DNA of 64,000 nucleotides from contig NZ_JAOQKJ010000009.1 of assembly GCF_025567405.1 (NCBI RefSeq), positions 62,001 through 126,000 on the forward strand, in the 5' to 3' direction. The translations under genes and the position numbers were made by a program. Shown here piece after piece: positions 1 to 7,827 of the stretch. The notes beneath the pieces are model-generated. The model had not been told where the DNA came from and ran no database searches. It saw only the letters and a list, made by a program, of their open reading frames with translations. The DNA comes from Suilimivivens aceti (GTDB lineage Bacteria; Bacillota; Clostridia; Lachnospirales; Lachnospiraceae). Numbering within the stretch: position 1 is the stretch's first letter; the number at the start of each line of letters is the position of its first letter.

Positions 1-481
1 GATTACGAATAAAATCCAGAAAATCAAAATGTATATCCTGCGCTTCTGGGATTGAAAGGAACTTAGCAAATATCGCCTTAACAATCTGTATTTTTGTTTG
101 CTTCTGAAATCCCTTTACTTTCTTCGGATCACCATCTTCTGAATAGAATTTCTTATACGCTTCATCGTATTTCCCAAGAAAAGTATTACATTTACGGCAC
201 AAAGTTCTTGCAGTTCTTCCCTTTGGATATAGGTCTTTGGCCAAATGCTGATCAAAATACTTATCAGCGCACTCTTTTGGATCTTCTCCATTTTTGATTG
301 CAGCGCTGATTGCTTCTTTTAGTTCAGGATTATCTCCCATAAGAGTATCCATGAACTTTGTTAAATCAAGTTCAATAATATCGTCATTTCCTACACTATG
401 AGCTGGATAATGCTCCTCACTCATGTCTTCATCATTAAAATACTGTTCACACAGTCTACACTGTACCTTTTGTTCGTTCAA
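1..481 (-). CDS. HNH-like zinc-binding protein, C-terminus cut by window edge
   Basis: An open frame runs off the left edge, so the C-terminus is missing. I place the start at a TTG (481-479) because AAAGGGGG lies about 7 nt upstream; the nearby ATG at 485 meets a stop after nine codons. Visible residues include a CRLC knuckle near the N-terminus, an EEHYPAHS stretch that resembles the start of an HNH motif, and a second CRKC knuckle about 70 residues later. That spacing suggests a treble-clef/HNH nuclease-like or other zinc protein. It is the last gene seen in the leftward rep-par-XRE operon, 22 bp after the small membrane protein. The function is inferred from motif shape only. Confidence 0.5.
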   Translation of the reverse strand, partial: MNEQKVQCRLCEQYFNDEDMSEEHYPAHSVGNDDIIELDLTKFMDTLMGDNPELKEAISAAIKNGEDPKECADKYFDQHLAKDLYPKGRTARTLCRKCNTFLGKYDEAYKKFYSEDGDPKKVKGFQKQTKIQIVKAIFAKFLSIPEAQDIHFDFLDFIRN

Positions 482-503
482 ACATTTTCCCCCTTTAATA
501 TCT

Positions 504-827
504 TTATATCTTTGCTAATAATCCTTTCATTCCAATCAAAACAGACTCACCAAAATAGCGAACCATTCTTGGTAATGAACCAATAACCGTTCCTGCAATC
601 ATTGCTTCGATAAACAGCTTCCAGTCTACCGGTGGCATAAACAAGCAGCTAAGCCCGGCCAAAATAATAAATCCACCTACTAGTCCAAAGATAAAACCAA
701 ATACGCCACCTGCAAAATCAATCATGCAAATAAGAATCGTAAGTACAATCTGTACCGGTAACAGTACCACCTTCAATAAGAAATGAAGAACACTTCCAAA
801 TACTCTCAATGCGATCATAGTTGGCAC
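504..827 (-). CDS. small membrane protein, CD1845-like family
   Basis: A 107-residue, very hydrophobic protein. One long apolar stretch (about residues 8-62) could form two membrane helices with a GG/FG-rich hinge, followed by a short amphipathic C-terminal part. Composition and position match the small CD1845-type membrane proteins carried by clostridial conjugative elements; I recognise the family from memory and cannot verify it. It follows the XRE gene by 4 bp and precedes the HNH-like gene, so it is probably cotranscribed with them. The role is unknown; an accessory role in ICE maintenance or transfer is a guess. Confidence 0.55.
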   Translation of the reverse strand: MPTMIALRVFGSVLHFLLKVVLLPVQIVLTILICMIDFAGGVFGFIFGLVGGFIILAGLSCLFMPPVDWKLFIEAMIAGTVIGSLPRMVRYFGESVLIGMKGLLAKI

Positions 828-831
828 CTCC

Positions 832-1152
832 TTATTTACTTAGGATCTGCTCCATAAACTGAATTACTTCCTTCTGTTCCTGACCACTCAGCTTCATAAA
901 CAGCTGATAATATGCTCCAAGCCTCTGCATACGATTTTCCTCCTCTTGATCTGCACCAAAGAGCAGCCAATTTGTTGTCACATGATATAAGCCTGCAAAA
1001 TCTTTTATTTCTTCTGCTGTAACTGCTCTTTTCCCTGCCTCAATCGCACTAAGCGTTGGGCGTGACATTTCCATACTACGTGCAGCATCCTCTTGATACA
1101 TGCCTACATTGTTTCTTGCTTCTTTTAATCTAATACCAATGGTTTTATCCAT
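832..1152 (-). CDS. XRE-family transcriptional repressor
   Basis: 106 residues. I start at the ATG at 1152 (MDKTIGIRLK) because GGAGG lies 7 nt upstream, and the longer frame would begin inside the promoter. Residues 6-60 form a Cro/C1 helix-turn-helix (RLKEARNN, then SRPTLSAIEAGKR as the recognition region). The C-terminal half is helical and acidic (NRMQRLGAYYQLFMKLSG) and probably dimerises. Two identical-arm palindromes (TGTCAG-N5-CTGACA) flank its predicted promoter and overlap its leader, which indicates autorepression. It sits between parB and the membrane protein in the rep-par operon and likely controls maintenance or transfer genes. Confidence 0.8.
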   Translation of the reverse strand: MDKTIGIRLKEARNNVGMYQEDAARSMEMSRPTLSAIEAGKRAVTAEEIKDFAGLYHVTTNWLLFGADQEEENRMQRLGAYYQLFMKLSGQEQKEVIQFMEQILSK

Positions 1153-1164
1153 GCTGCGCCTCCA

Positions 1165-1226
1165 TGTCAGCTTTTCTGACATCTTCAATATAACACATTT
1201 GCTGATCAATGTCAGTATTTCTGACA
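1165..1226 (-). promoter_or_regulatory. promoter with two tandem TGTCAG-N5-CTGACA operators
   Basis: Reading leftwards, a -35 box CTGACA (1215-1210), a 17-nt spacer and a -10 box TATATT drive the XRE gene. Palindrome O1 (TGTCAGTATTTCTGACA, 1210-1226) contains the -35 box itself. O2 (TGTCAGCTTTTCTGACA, 1165-1181) lies in the 5' leader. Start-to-start spacing is 45 bp. Identical 6-bp arms and a 5-bp spacer in both make them a convincing pair of repressor sites for the adjacent XRE protein. Confidence 0.7.
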
Positions 1227-1250
1227 TTGAATTCACAGATAATTCCAGAC

Positions 1251-1265
1251 TCATGAAAATCATGA
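1251..1265. repeat. 15-bp palindrome shared with the repA repeats
   Basis: TCATGAAAATCATGA has perfect 6-bp arms. Its exact reverse complement occurs at 3524-3538 within the repA repeats. It lies 17 bp beyond the parB stop codon. Placement next to parB and inside the replication gene makes it a candidate centromere (parS-like) or initiator-binding site. Confidence 0.45.
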
Positions 1266-1281
1266 GCCTGGATTCATGATG

Positions 1282-2190
1282 TTATGCCTTCATTCCGGAC
1301 CATTGTTCAAGCAACTGAAGGATCTGCATTTCCATTTCTCTTGCTGAGGTTTTCTGAGGAAAATACTTTTGAAGAATATTGCTATCAAACACCACTCGAT
1401 TAAGAGGATTCTTCTTCTCTTCATCCATAATGCTTTCTATTAATTCAGCAGTACATGTTCCTTCCTGGCTCGATTTCTTAAGTCTTTGGGCCTGTGACAG
1501 GGATGGTGTTGTCTGAGCAAGTTCCATAGCCTCATAGAATTCCTTCTGTTCCTCAGGCTTCATATAAGAGAGTTCTACTGCAGGATTAAAGGCAATCTTC
1601 TTTTCATCCACTAGATCAAGAAGCTCCGGTATAAGATTATTCAATCGTACAAATCGCTGAACTGTTCTTGCACTCTCACCGGTCTGCTTTGCTAACTCTT
1701 CATCTGCACGTAACCTCGTGCCAACTTGGCACGAAGTAAGGTCTGTTCTCTTGCCCTGGTGCTTAAGAGCTTCCATTTTCATCTTGTAAGCTTTCGCTCT
1801 TTCACTCGGAAGAATATGTTCTCTTTGCAAATTGGAATCTACCATCAAGATTGTAGCCGTGTCGTCGTCCATCTCTCTAACTATTGCCGGTATTTCTTCC
1901 TTTCCTGCTAAGATAGATGCATACCTTCTTCTATGGCCGGATATCATTTCATACTCTCCGTTTCCATCAGGACGAATAATAACCGGAACCAATACTCCAT
2001 ACTCTCGAATACTATCTACAGTCTTTCTCATATCCTCATCATCCAAAACCTTAAAAGGATGATTTTTGAATTCATGGATCTGATTCACTGGAATACTCAC
2101 TACATGTTCACCGGTCTCTTGTCTATTCTCTTCGGTTGTAAAAATATCATCATAGCTCTTTAAGCTAATGTTAGTTCCTCTTCTGGTCAT
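1282..2190 (-). CDS. parB: ParB/Spo0J-type partition protein
   Basis: 302 residues. The N-terminal ParB nuclease-like domain (about residues 28-125) includes the CTP-binding-type motif SGHRRRYAS and a VDSNLQRE segment. The central HTH region (about 130-215) includes the GESARTVQRFVRLNNL helices. A KorB/dimerisation-like C-terminus follows. It would load on a centromere and stimulate the ParA ATPase, keeping a plasmid or the circular form of an ICE in dividing cells. Its start overlaps the end of parA by 20 nt, indicating translational coupling. A 15-bp palindrome just beyond its stop is a candidate binding site. The family call is secure; the cognate site is inferred. Confidence 0.92.
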   Translation of the reverse strand: MTRRGTNISLKSYDDIFTTEENRQETGEHVVSIPVNQIHEFKNHPFKVLDDEDMRKTVDSIREYGVLVPVIIRPDGNGEYEMISGHRRRYASILAGKEEIPAIVREMDDDTATILMVDSNLQREHILPSERAKAYKMKMEALKHQGKRTDLTSCQVGTRLRADEELAKQTGESARTVQRFVRLNNLIPELLDLVDEKKIAFNPAVELSYMKPEEQKEFYEAMELAQTTPSLSQAQRLKKSSQEGTCTAELIESIMDEEKKNPLNRVVFDSNILQKYFPQKTSAREMEMQILQLLEQWSGMKA

Positions 2191-2974
2191 ATTTCAGCAC
2201 CTCCTGTGTTAATGATTCATACGCTTCTGCTACTTTTCCTGAAGGGTCATAGGCAAAAATACTCTTTCCCTCCGCACTCGTTTCTGCAGCTCTGACAGAT
2301 CTCGGTATCTCTGTCTTGAATACAGTGATTTTGTTGCAGTACGTATTTCTAATTAAGTTGCTGATATCCTTGGCATAATTCGTTCTGGCATCTACCATAG
2401 TGATTAGAATTCCTTCAATGCACAGTTTAGGATTAATCTGACGCTTAACCTGATTGATTGTAGAGAGCAATTGCTCTAATCCCTTAGCTGATAAGTAATT
2501 GGCTTGAACAGGAACCAATGTTGCATCAGAAGCAGCCAAAGCATTTACGGTAAGCATTCCTAAACTAGGCATACAATCTAAAAGGATATAATCGTATCGC
2601 TCTCTAAGTGGTTCCAAGAACTGCTTAAGAATACGTTCTCGATTCATGGTATTCACAAGCGACACCTCAAGTCCTGCAAGTGAAATATTTGAAGGAATCA
2701 ACTCTATACCTTCCTGCTGATGGATCAATACCTCATCCAATGCCACTGGATTCTCACTTATTGTTCCATTCAGAAGATCTGAGAGTGTCAGCTCCAGGTC
2801 ATCAGGTCTCGGATACCCCAGGCTGATCGTCAGTGATGCCTGGGGATCTGTATCTATAAGCAAAACCTTTTTATTCTGTCTTGAAAGTCCAATTCCTAAA
2901 TTCTCTACCGTTGTTGTTTTAGCTGTGCCGCCTTTCTGATTTACCACAGCAATGATTGTTGACTGCTTTTTCAT
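2171..2974 (-). CDS. parA: ParA/Soj-type partition ATPase
   Basis: 267 residues with the deviant Walker A motif KGGTAKTT near residue 14, a Walker A' region (LLIDTDPQASLT) and Walker B-like YILLDCMPSLG. These are the signatures of MinD/ParA ATPases that form nucleoid-bound gradients for DNA segregation. It overlaps the replication gene by 4 nt upstream and parB by 20 nt downstream, so rep-parA-parB is one operon. In CTn4/Tn1549-like ICEs this trio marks the start of the element. Full length, no defects seen. Confidence 0.93.
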   Translation of the reverse strand: MKKQSTIIAVVNQKGGTAKTTTVENLGIGLSRQNKKVLLIDTDPQASLTISLGYPRPDDLELTLSDLLNGTISENPVALDEVLIHQQEGIELIPSNISLAGLEVSLVNTMNRERILKQFLEPLRERYDYILLDCMPSLGMLTVNALAASDATLVPVQANYLSAKGLEQLLSTINQVKRQINPKLCIEGILITMVDARTNYAKDISNLIRNTYCNKITVFKTEIPRSVRAAETSAEGKSIFAYDPSGKVAEAYESLTQEVLKYDQKRN

Positions 2975-3922
2975 ACTGTCTCCTTCCAGTGTGCCATGTC
3001 ATAGCTGACCTTGGCCGTGTAATAATGATCGATTGTTAATGGTGCGTTATAGATTGTTGCGAGTAGATACTGCTTCACATTTCTGATATCTGTGATTTGG
3101 TTCTTAAAGCAATCCAATATGTACTCCATATGCCCTGAATCAATTTTCATAAACTGGGCTTTTACAACATCTACCGGCTTGTCATCTCCTGATATACGGA
3201 TTGTCTTTGCAGTACTGCATAAGACATCAACCATAAGATCAAAAATTTCATTGATTCGTCCGACTTCATAGGGATTGCTCTGGATAAGTATGTCTATGCT
3301 TAGCTTCTCCCTAAGATAATTCTCATACTGTTTTCTGATTCGCATCGGATCATCCATCCTAACCACCTTTACTCCTGGATTTGCTGATTCCGCCGATAGA
3401 TTGATTAGATCAGTCTGACTAAAATCAGTTTGGTTAGTATTAGTATTATTAGTGAATGATTTCCATGAGTCCGGACTTGTGATTTTCACATCTCTGGACT
3501 CACGATTTTCATGAGTCTGTGAATCATGATTTTCATGAGTCACGATTTTGCTCTTTCTGTCTCCATCCCCATGCAGTCCTGTTGCAAAATCTTTCACATA
3601 GATTCTTGTTGGCTTCCCCTGCCCTTGCTTTTGGCGTTCAATAAGCCCTGCCTTTGTCTCTAACTCCTTGAGCAGCTTTGTAGCCTTCTGATTTGCGCAA
3701 TGCATATCAGCCATGATCTGCTCCAAGGTGTAGTAGATATAGACCTTCTTCATCAAGCCATCCATTCTTAGCTGACAAGGATGATCTATCCAGCAAGAGT
3801 GAGTACAGGAACTTAGAATCCATTGTGATACCTGCGAATCTATCATCTGTAATCAACATCTTCGGCACTTGATAGAATGCAAACTGTTCTGTTCCTCTTC
3901 CGTAGAAATAATCAAAACCCAT
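2971..3922 (-). pseudogene. repA: RepA_N-type replication initiator, frameshifted
   Basis: Two frames together make one RepA_N initiator. The N-terminal part (3922 to about 3740) starts MGFDYFYGRGTEQFAFYQVP and runs through LSAKNGWLDEEG. The expected continuation VYIYYTLEQIMAD lies in another frame from about 3745 down to 2971. In related proteins the join reads roughly DEEGRVYIYF, so a small deletion around 3744-3750 has shifted the frame. The downstream part has a coiled linker with repeated HEN/DS residues and a C-terminal replication domain (RKQYENYLREKL onwards). It may be inactivated, rescued by slippage or internal initiation, or an assembly error. The stop overlaps parA by 4 nt. DNA repeats in the middle of the gene could be the origin, as is known for RepA_N plasmids. 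Confidence 0.7.
3458..3541. repeat. iteron-like repeats inside repA (candidate origin)
   Basis: The 14-mer GATTTTCATGAGTC occurs exactly at 3504-3517 and 3528-3541 (24-bp period), with a one-mismatch copy GATTTCCATGAGTC at 3458-3471. Its reverse complement appears again at 1248-1261. RepA_N replicons are known to carry the origin as repeats within the rep gene, so this is a plausible origin. Confidence 0.5.
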
Positions 3923-3954
3923 TGGCGTACCTCCTTTCTTTTGTTTTGCAGAAA

Positions 3955-4001
3955 TAAAAAGACGCTTAACTCACAGGAAATGCTGTAAGCTAAGCGTCTT
4001 C
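3955..4001 (-). terminator. intrinsic terminator after the serine recombinase
   Basis: Stem AAGACGCTTA / TAAGCGTCTT with a secondary inner pairing CTTACAG / CTGTGAG. On the minus strand it is followed by TTTTTATTTC. It separates the recombinase gene from repA. Confidence 0.75.
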
Positions 4002-4042
4002 CGACGATTCTTATTTTGTTTTATCTAACAGGTTCAGGCTTT

Positions 4043-4090
4043 GCACCTACTGTGTCGACGTAGGCGTTCGTTTCGCACCTACTGTGTCGA
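4043..4090. repeat. 16-bp direct repeats at the recombinase 3' end
   Basis: GCACCTACTGTGTCGA occurs at 4043-4058 and 4075-4090, a 32-bp period. The unit is not a multiple of three, so the duplication changes the recombinase C-terminal residues. It could be a slip duplication or a footprint of recombination at an element end. Confidence 0.5.
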
Positions 4091-5972
4091 GTTCAACAGC
4101 TACAATTACCCGAATATACTTTTTCAGATGCTTTCCACGCTCTGACCAATCGGTCTTTTCAAACGTGAAATGCTCGTAAAAGTGCGTAAATTCAAGGACT
4201 TCTACTAATTCACCTTTTGCAGTAACACTACAGTCTCCACATGTGTTGTCACTAACATAGGAACACACATCTTTTACCTCGTCTGCGATATGGGAACACA
4301 ATTCTTTTGCCTTATCCCCTACGCTCTTTGTCTTGTCAAAACGCTGTTTTGCGTTTCCAACCTCGTTTCTAAATCCTGTTTTATATATAAAAGTAATTTT
4401 ATAGGGATCTTTGTTTCCATCTTCATCATAGCCACCGACTATGACTTTTTCAATAATACTTTCAAAAATACCTCTGTCAAACTCTTGAAGCACTTCATTT
4501 TGTGATAATGCTTTCTTAAAATCCTCCACTCGTCGTTTCAGAGATACCTCATCTTCCATTTGTTGTTCCAGCATTTCTATATTCGCTCTTATGTCGGATA
4601 ACTTTCTCTCATATCCAACATCTGTTTCTTCGTATATATCCTGTGAAACAATTCCTTCTAAGTATTTCTCCAAAAGTGCCTTCCGCTTCGTTTGAAGATT
4701 ATCTGCACTTTTCTGATATTTCATAAGTTTATCTCTTGCAGTATTCTCACTCAAAGTTTTTTCAACTCTTGTAATAAATTCTTCTAATACATCTTTATTA
4801 TCAGAACAAAGCATTTTATAGGATTCAATAAAAGCTTCTTCTATTACCTGTTCTGGTATTCCTTTACTATCCGGACAATATCTTTTGCCACTTTTCGTTG
4901 ACTTTACACATTGCCATATTGTTTTCTTGTATTTTGAACTGCTATGCCATCTTCGTCTGGAAAGACTTGCTCCGCAGAAACCACATTCCAACATACAGCT
5001 AAATGCATACTGTCTGCTATATTTTTCTCGTTTCCCCGGTGTAGGGGATTTTCTTCCACCATTTCTGCGTTCTCTGATTTCCTGTGCTCTAGCAAAGGTT
5101 TCTTCTGAAATAATAGGTTCATGATGATTTCTTATATAAAACCTATCTTCCTCTCCTAAATTCTCCAATCGTCTTTTAGAAATGGGATCAACTGTAAATG
5201 TCTTTCCAAGTAAAATATCGCCCTTGTATTTTTCATTATTGATGATACCCATAACGCTTGATGTTGTCCATGGATTTCCTTTTATAGTGGTTATTCCCTG
5301 TTCATTTAATTCTCTTGCAATCATTGTGCTTCCTGCACCTGCAACATATCTGTCAAAAATATATCTTACAGTTTCTGCACCCTTTGCATTGATAGAAAGA
5401 GATTTTGTTGCAACATCATAATCATAGCCTAAGCACCCCTGAAATCCGACCAATTCACCACGCTTCATTTTCATCTTTAAGCCCTTTTTCACATAAGCCG
5501 AAGTATTCTCTACCTCTTGTTGTGCAACAGAGCTTAATATAGTCATAAGAAATTCGCCGTCTTTCATTGTGTTTATTTTTTCAACCTCAAAATAAACTGC
5601 TATGCCTTTTTCTTTTAACATTCTTACATATTTCAATGTATCTAAAGTATTTCTGGCAAAACGTGGAAGACTCTTGGCAATAACCATATCTATCTTACCA
5701 TCCATACAATCCTGTATCAATCTTTGAAAATCTTCTCTTTTATCTACCTTTGTACCTGTAATGGCTTTATCCGCATATACTCCTGCAAATACCCACTGAT
5801 TATTATTTTTTATAAGTTCTGTATAGTATTTAACCATCGAATTATAGCTTTTTATCTGATCTTCATCATCAGTACTGACACGACAGTATGCTGCTACTCT
5901 CAGGCGGTCAGTCTTTCTTATTTTTGCTGACTCATCAAATGGATTATTCGCCTTGATAACTTCTACTTCCAT
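4047..5972 (-). CDS. large serine recombinase (ICE integrase)
   Basis: 641 residues, starting at the ATG at 5972 (MEVEVIKANN) with AAAGGAGAGAGC upstream; the longer frame has no ribosome site. The resolvase catalytic domain (about 24-175) has YCRVSTDDED with nucleophile Ser33 and the arginine-rich LPRFARN segment. A recombinase domain follows (GFQGCLGYDYD onwards), then a zinc ribbon (CMLECGFCGASLSRRRWHSS, with further Cys at WQC and RYC) and a coiled-coil C-terminal region (about 430-530). It would integrate and excise the surrounding ICE by a cut-and-rejoin serine mechanism. It is the last gene of the Tn916-like control block. The last about 12 residues look altered by a 32-bp duplication. 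Confidence 0.9.
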   Translation of the reverse strand: MEVEVIKANNPFDESAKIRKTDRLRVAAYCRVSTDDEDQIKSYNSMVKYYTELIKNNNQWVFAGVYADKAITGTKVDKREDFQRLIQDCMDGKIDMVIAKSLPRFARNTLDTLKYVRMLKEKGIAVYFEVEKINTMKDGEFLMTILSSVAQQEVENTSAYVKKGLKMKMKRGELVGFQGCLGYDYDVATKSLSINAKGAETVRYIFDRYVAGAGSTMIARELNEQGITTIKGNPWTTSSVMGIINNEKYKGDILLGKTFTVDPISKRRLENLGEEDRFYIRNHHEPIISEETFARAQEIRERRNGGRKSPTPGKREKYSRQYAFSCMLECGFCGASLSRRRWHSSSKYKKTIWQCVKSTKSGKRYCPDSKGIPEQVIEEAFIESYKMLCSDNKDVLEEFITRVEKTLSENTARDKLMKYQKSADNLQTKRKALLEKYLEGIVSQDIYEETDVGYERKLSDIRANIEMLEQQMEDEVSLKRRVEDFKKALSQNEVLQEFDRGIFESIIEKVIVGGYDEDGNKDPYKITFIYKTGFRNEVGNAKQRFDKTKSVGDKAKELCSHIADEVKDVCSYVSDNTCGDCSVTAKGELVEVLEFTHFYEHFTFEKTDWSERGKHLKKYIRVIVAVELDTVGAKRTPTSTQ

Positions 5973-6036
5973 GCTCTCTCCTTTTGTATTCCCTCCGTAG
6001 TGTTCATATAGATTATATTGCAACACACTCAACAAG

Positions 6037-6189
6037 TCAAGCTGTAATATCAGATACAATATTATAATCTCTCATTAAACGTTTCTTTATTTTTTTATAT
6101 TCAAATTCACTAATCAACTTCTTATTTAGCAACTGTCTTAACATAGATAATTGCATACTATATCTTAGCAATCTTTTCTTTTCGATCAC
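6037..6189 (-). CDS. 50-residue SHOCT-like protein upstream of the recombinase
   Basis: The start is a GTG (6189-6187) with GAGGAGG five bases upstream. The protein is basic and helical, with the pattern LRQLLNKKLISEFEYKKIKK typical of SHOCT-type short C-terminal oligomerisation modules. It ends 64 bp before the recombinase start in the same direction. Small proteins of this kind commonly precede large serine recombinases in clostridial ICEs and may act as recombination directionality or regulatory factors. That role is an inference. Confidence 0.6.
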   Translation of the reverse strand: MIEKKRLLRYSMQLSMLRQLLNKKLISEFEYKKIKKRLMRDYNIVSDITA

Positions 6190-6628
6190 ACCCACCTCCT
6201 CATATTTTAACACGCATTTTATCTGCCAATGACAACCCACAATTCTCTTGCTGGCTCTCATAGGCAGATAAAAATGCAATACAGGTGACAGATCATTACT
6301 CTGCCCACATCGGTCTTGCACCGTCATTCAAATTGACCGGACTGCAAATTTCCTTACAATCCGGAAGTATCATTATCACGGATATGCTTCATCGCCCTGT
6401 GTTACTGCCACACATTTTGTCAGATCTTCTCGCTCCATACCTTTGCTTCAATGTAATGTTTCAACATTTCCTCACATTCACTCCTATCAAAGAGCAGGTA
6501 CATCTTGGCGAATCTACCTAGTGGCTCCACATATCCTCACGTCCTGTATGCAAAAAATATTCAGTTGTCAAGGTACAGGGTGCATACGCAGCAATCAGCG
6601 AATGGAAAGGGACAATGCTAACCGCCTG
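6190..6628. other. intergenic region where Tn916 would carry orf10/xis
   Basis: No convincing gene. The minus strand has a 27-codon frame (6503-6420, MYLLFDRSECEEML...) without a good ribosome site. A TTGACA at 6571-6566 has only a weak -10 partner. A short inverted repeat CCGGA...TCCGG spans about 6329-6352. In Tn916 this interval between the Orf8 homologue and the integrase holds orf10 and xis; no xis-like protein is visible here. Confidence 0.4.
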
Positions 6629-6877
6629 TTATGCAACTTCAAAAGCCAATATCTTTGTGATCAGCTTTGTTTCTAATCTGCGACGCAGCGTTTCATCAAT
6701 GCAGTAATGCACCTGTCCGCTTTCGTCATATAACTTTCTGGTAGACAATTTGATTATGTATCCCTCATAGTGTTTTAACACTGTATTGATGGCACTTACA
6801 TCGCCCTCTGATGCTGCCTTTATAATATGGAAAGGCAACAAATTTTCCTCATTTCTGCTTTTATACATCTTTTTCAT
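6629..6877 (-). CDS. Orf8-like helix-turn-helix protein (Tn916 control block)
   Basis: 82 residues. Sequence features (LLPFHIIKAASEGDVSAINT, then VLKHYEGYIIKLS and DETLRRRLETKL) match the HTH_16/Orf8 family that accompanies the Orf7 sigma factor in Tn916-like elements. It starts with GGAATAGCAG before the ATG and overlaps the sigma gene by 17 nt. In Tn916 this pair activates transcription towards excision and transfer functions; here the downstream target would be the serine recombinase. The family match is good, the regulatory target is inferred. Confidence 0.75.
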   Translation of the reverse strand: MKKMYKSRNEENLLPFHIIKAASEGDVSAINTVLKHYEGYIIKLSTRKLYDESGQVHYCIDETLRRRLETKLITKILAFEVA

Positions 6878-7301
6878 CTGCTATTCCTTCCATGATCTTC
6901 TTCAAAATTTCAAGTGAGCGTGTCCTGTGTTCATGAATGGTACTGCGAACCAGATTCATTTCTCTTGCAATATCTGCATCGCTCATTTCCATAAAATATG
7001 AAAGTAAAATAACATTCCTTTTTCTTTCTGTAAGTTCCTTCAAAGCTTCAGCAATCAGAGTATTTTTTACTTCAATGTCATAGCCATGCACTTCAAAATG
7101 ATGATATTCTGTTCCATACTCATCCATAGTAAATAATTTGCTCAACTCCTTTTCCGACAGTTCAGAGAATGTAACTTCGTGTTTCCTGCGATAGTCCATG
7201 TGTTTGTAATAATTTACAGCTTCGCCTTTTAATGCCATCTGGCATAACCGGTCAAACTGGTGCCGGATAGTCATTTCATCCTTAGAAGAAGGTTGCCCCA
7301 T
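6861..7301 (-). CDS. Orf7-like sigma-70 family factor
   Basis: 146 residues. The C-terminal half carries a region 4 helix-turn-helix: ALKELTERKRNVILLSYF, then DADIAREMNLVRSTIHEHR. The N-terminal half has the region-2-like FDRLCQMALKGEAVNYYKHM. This is the Tn916 Orf7 type. GGAGGTGAACTCGT precedes the ATG. A promoter at about 7500-7526 and a terminator-like hairpin at 7432-7472 lie in its leader, so it is probably controlled by attenuation and by the divergent XRE protein. It is translationally coupled to the Orf8-like gene. Confidence 0.82.
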   Translation of the reverse strand: MGQPSSKDEMTIRHQFDRLCQMALKGEAVNYYKHMDYRRKHEVTFSELSEKELSKLFTMDEYGTEYHHFEVHGYDIEVKNTLIAEALKELTERKRNVILLSYFMEMSDADIAREMNLVRSTIHEHRTRSLEILKKIMEGIADEKDV

Positions 7302-7827
7302 ACGAGTTCACCTCCTCCCGTTCCGAATGCCAAGGCTTTTGCCCTTTTTCCCTTCCGGTGTATCTCCCAAATGAAACCGGGGAGATGTTCGGGTGGATTG
7401 AAAAATTTTTATAGAAATTTTTCTGTATACAAAAAACGTCCTCGCAGGCACACACCCACAGGACGCTGTTCATATCTGATATTAAATTTTCTCCACATTT
7501 TACGAGTGTATATAGTACACTTTCAATTGTAGAATTTGCCACATTACTTAAAATGCGACCTATTTACCTGTCCTTCCACGCAATGGGCAGGATAATATTT
7601 TCCAAATACAAAAATATCCTTTCAATGGTTCAGAATACATAACTCTCCTAAACACATTCAAAGGATAAAAAACATGAGAAAAAACCTTTGAATACTGCGT
7701 TTTTTTATATGCAATATCCAAAGTTTCTTATTTTATTAAAGTGCATTATTCCCCTCTTATATAGTGTGTTATTAGTTCATTTTCTTTTTAAATGGTGAAC
7801 TATACACTATATACGGAGGTGCATGAT
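7302..7827. promoter_or_regulatory. divergent control region of the Tn916-like block
   Basis: This 526-bp gap holds regulatory DNA only. Leftward promoter: TTGAAA (7526-7521), 18-nt spacer, TAAAAT (7502-7497). Its spacer contains the palindrome AGTGTATATAGTACACT. A hairpin CGTCCT...AGGACG (about 7437-7474) followed on the minus strand by TTTTTTG lies between this promoter and the sigma-factor gene and looks like an attenuator. A second inverted repeat, TATAGTGT (7760-7767) with ACACTATA (7804-7811), sits just before the XRE ribosome site and shares the AGTGTA core, so both are candidate XRE operators. Confidence 0.6.

Noticed and set aside
6420..6503. 27-codon frame MYLLFDRSECEEML... as an xis-like peptide
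   Set aside because: No convincing ribosome site and too short for a known excisionase. Noted only in the gap entry.
7260..7542. Overlapping frames on both strands upstream of the sigma-factor gene
   Set aside because: They lie on the promoter, palindrome and attenuator and have no ribosome site or familiar sequence.
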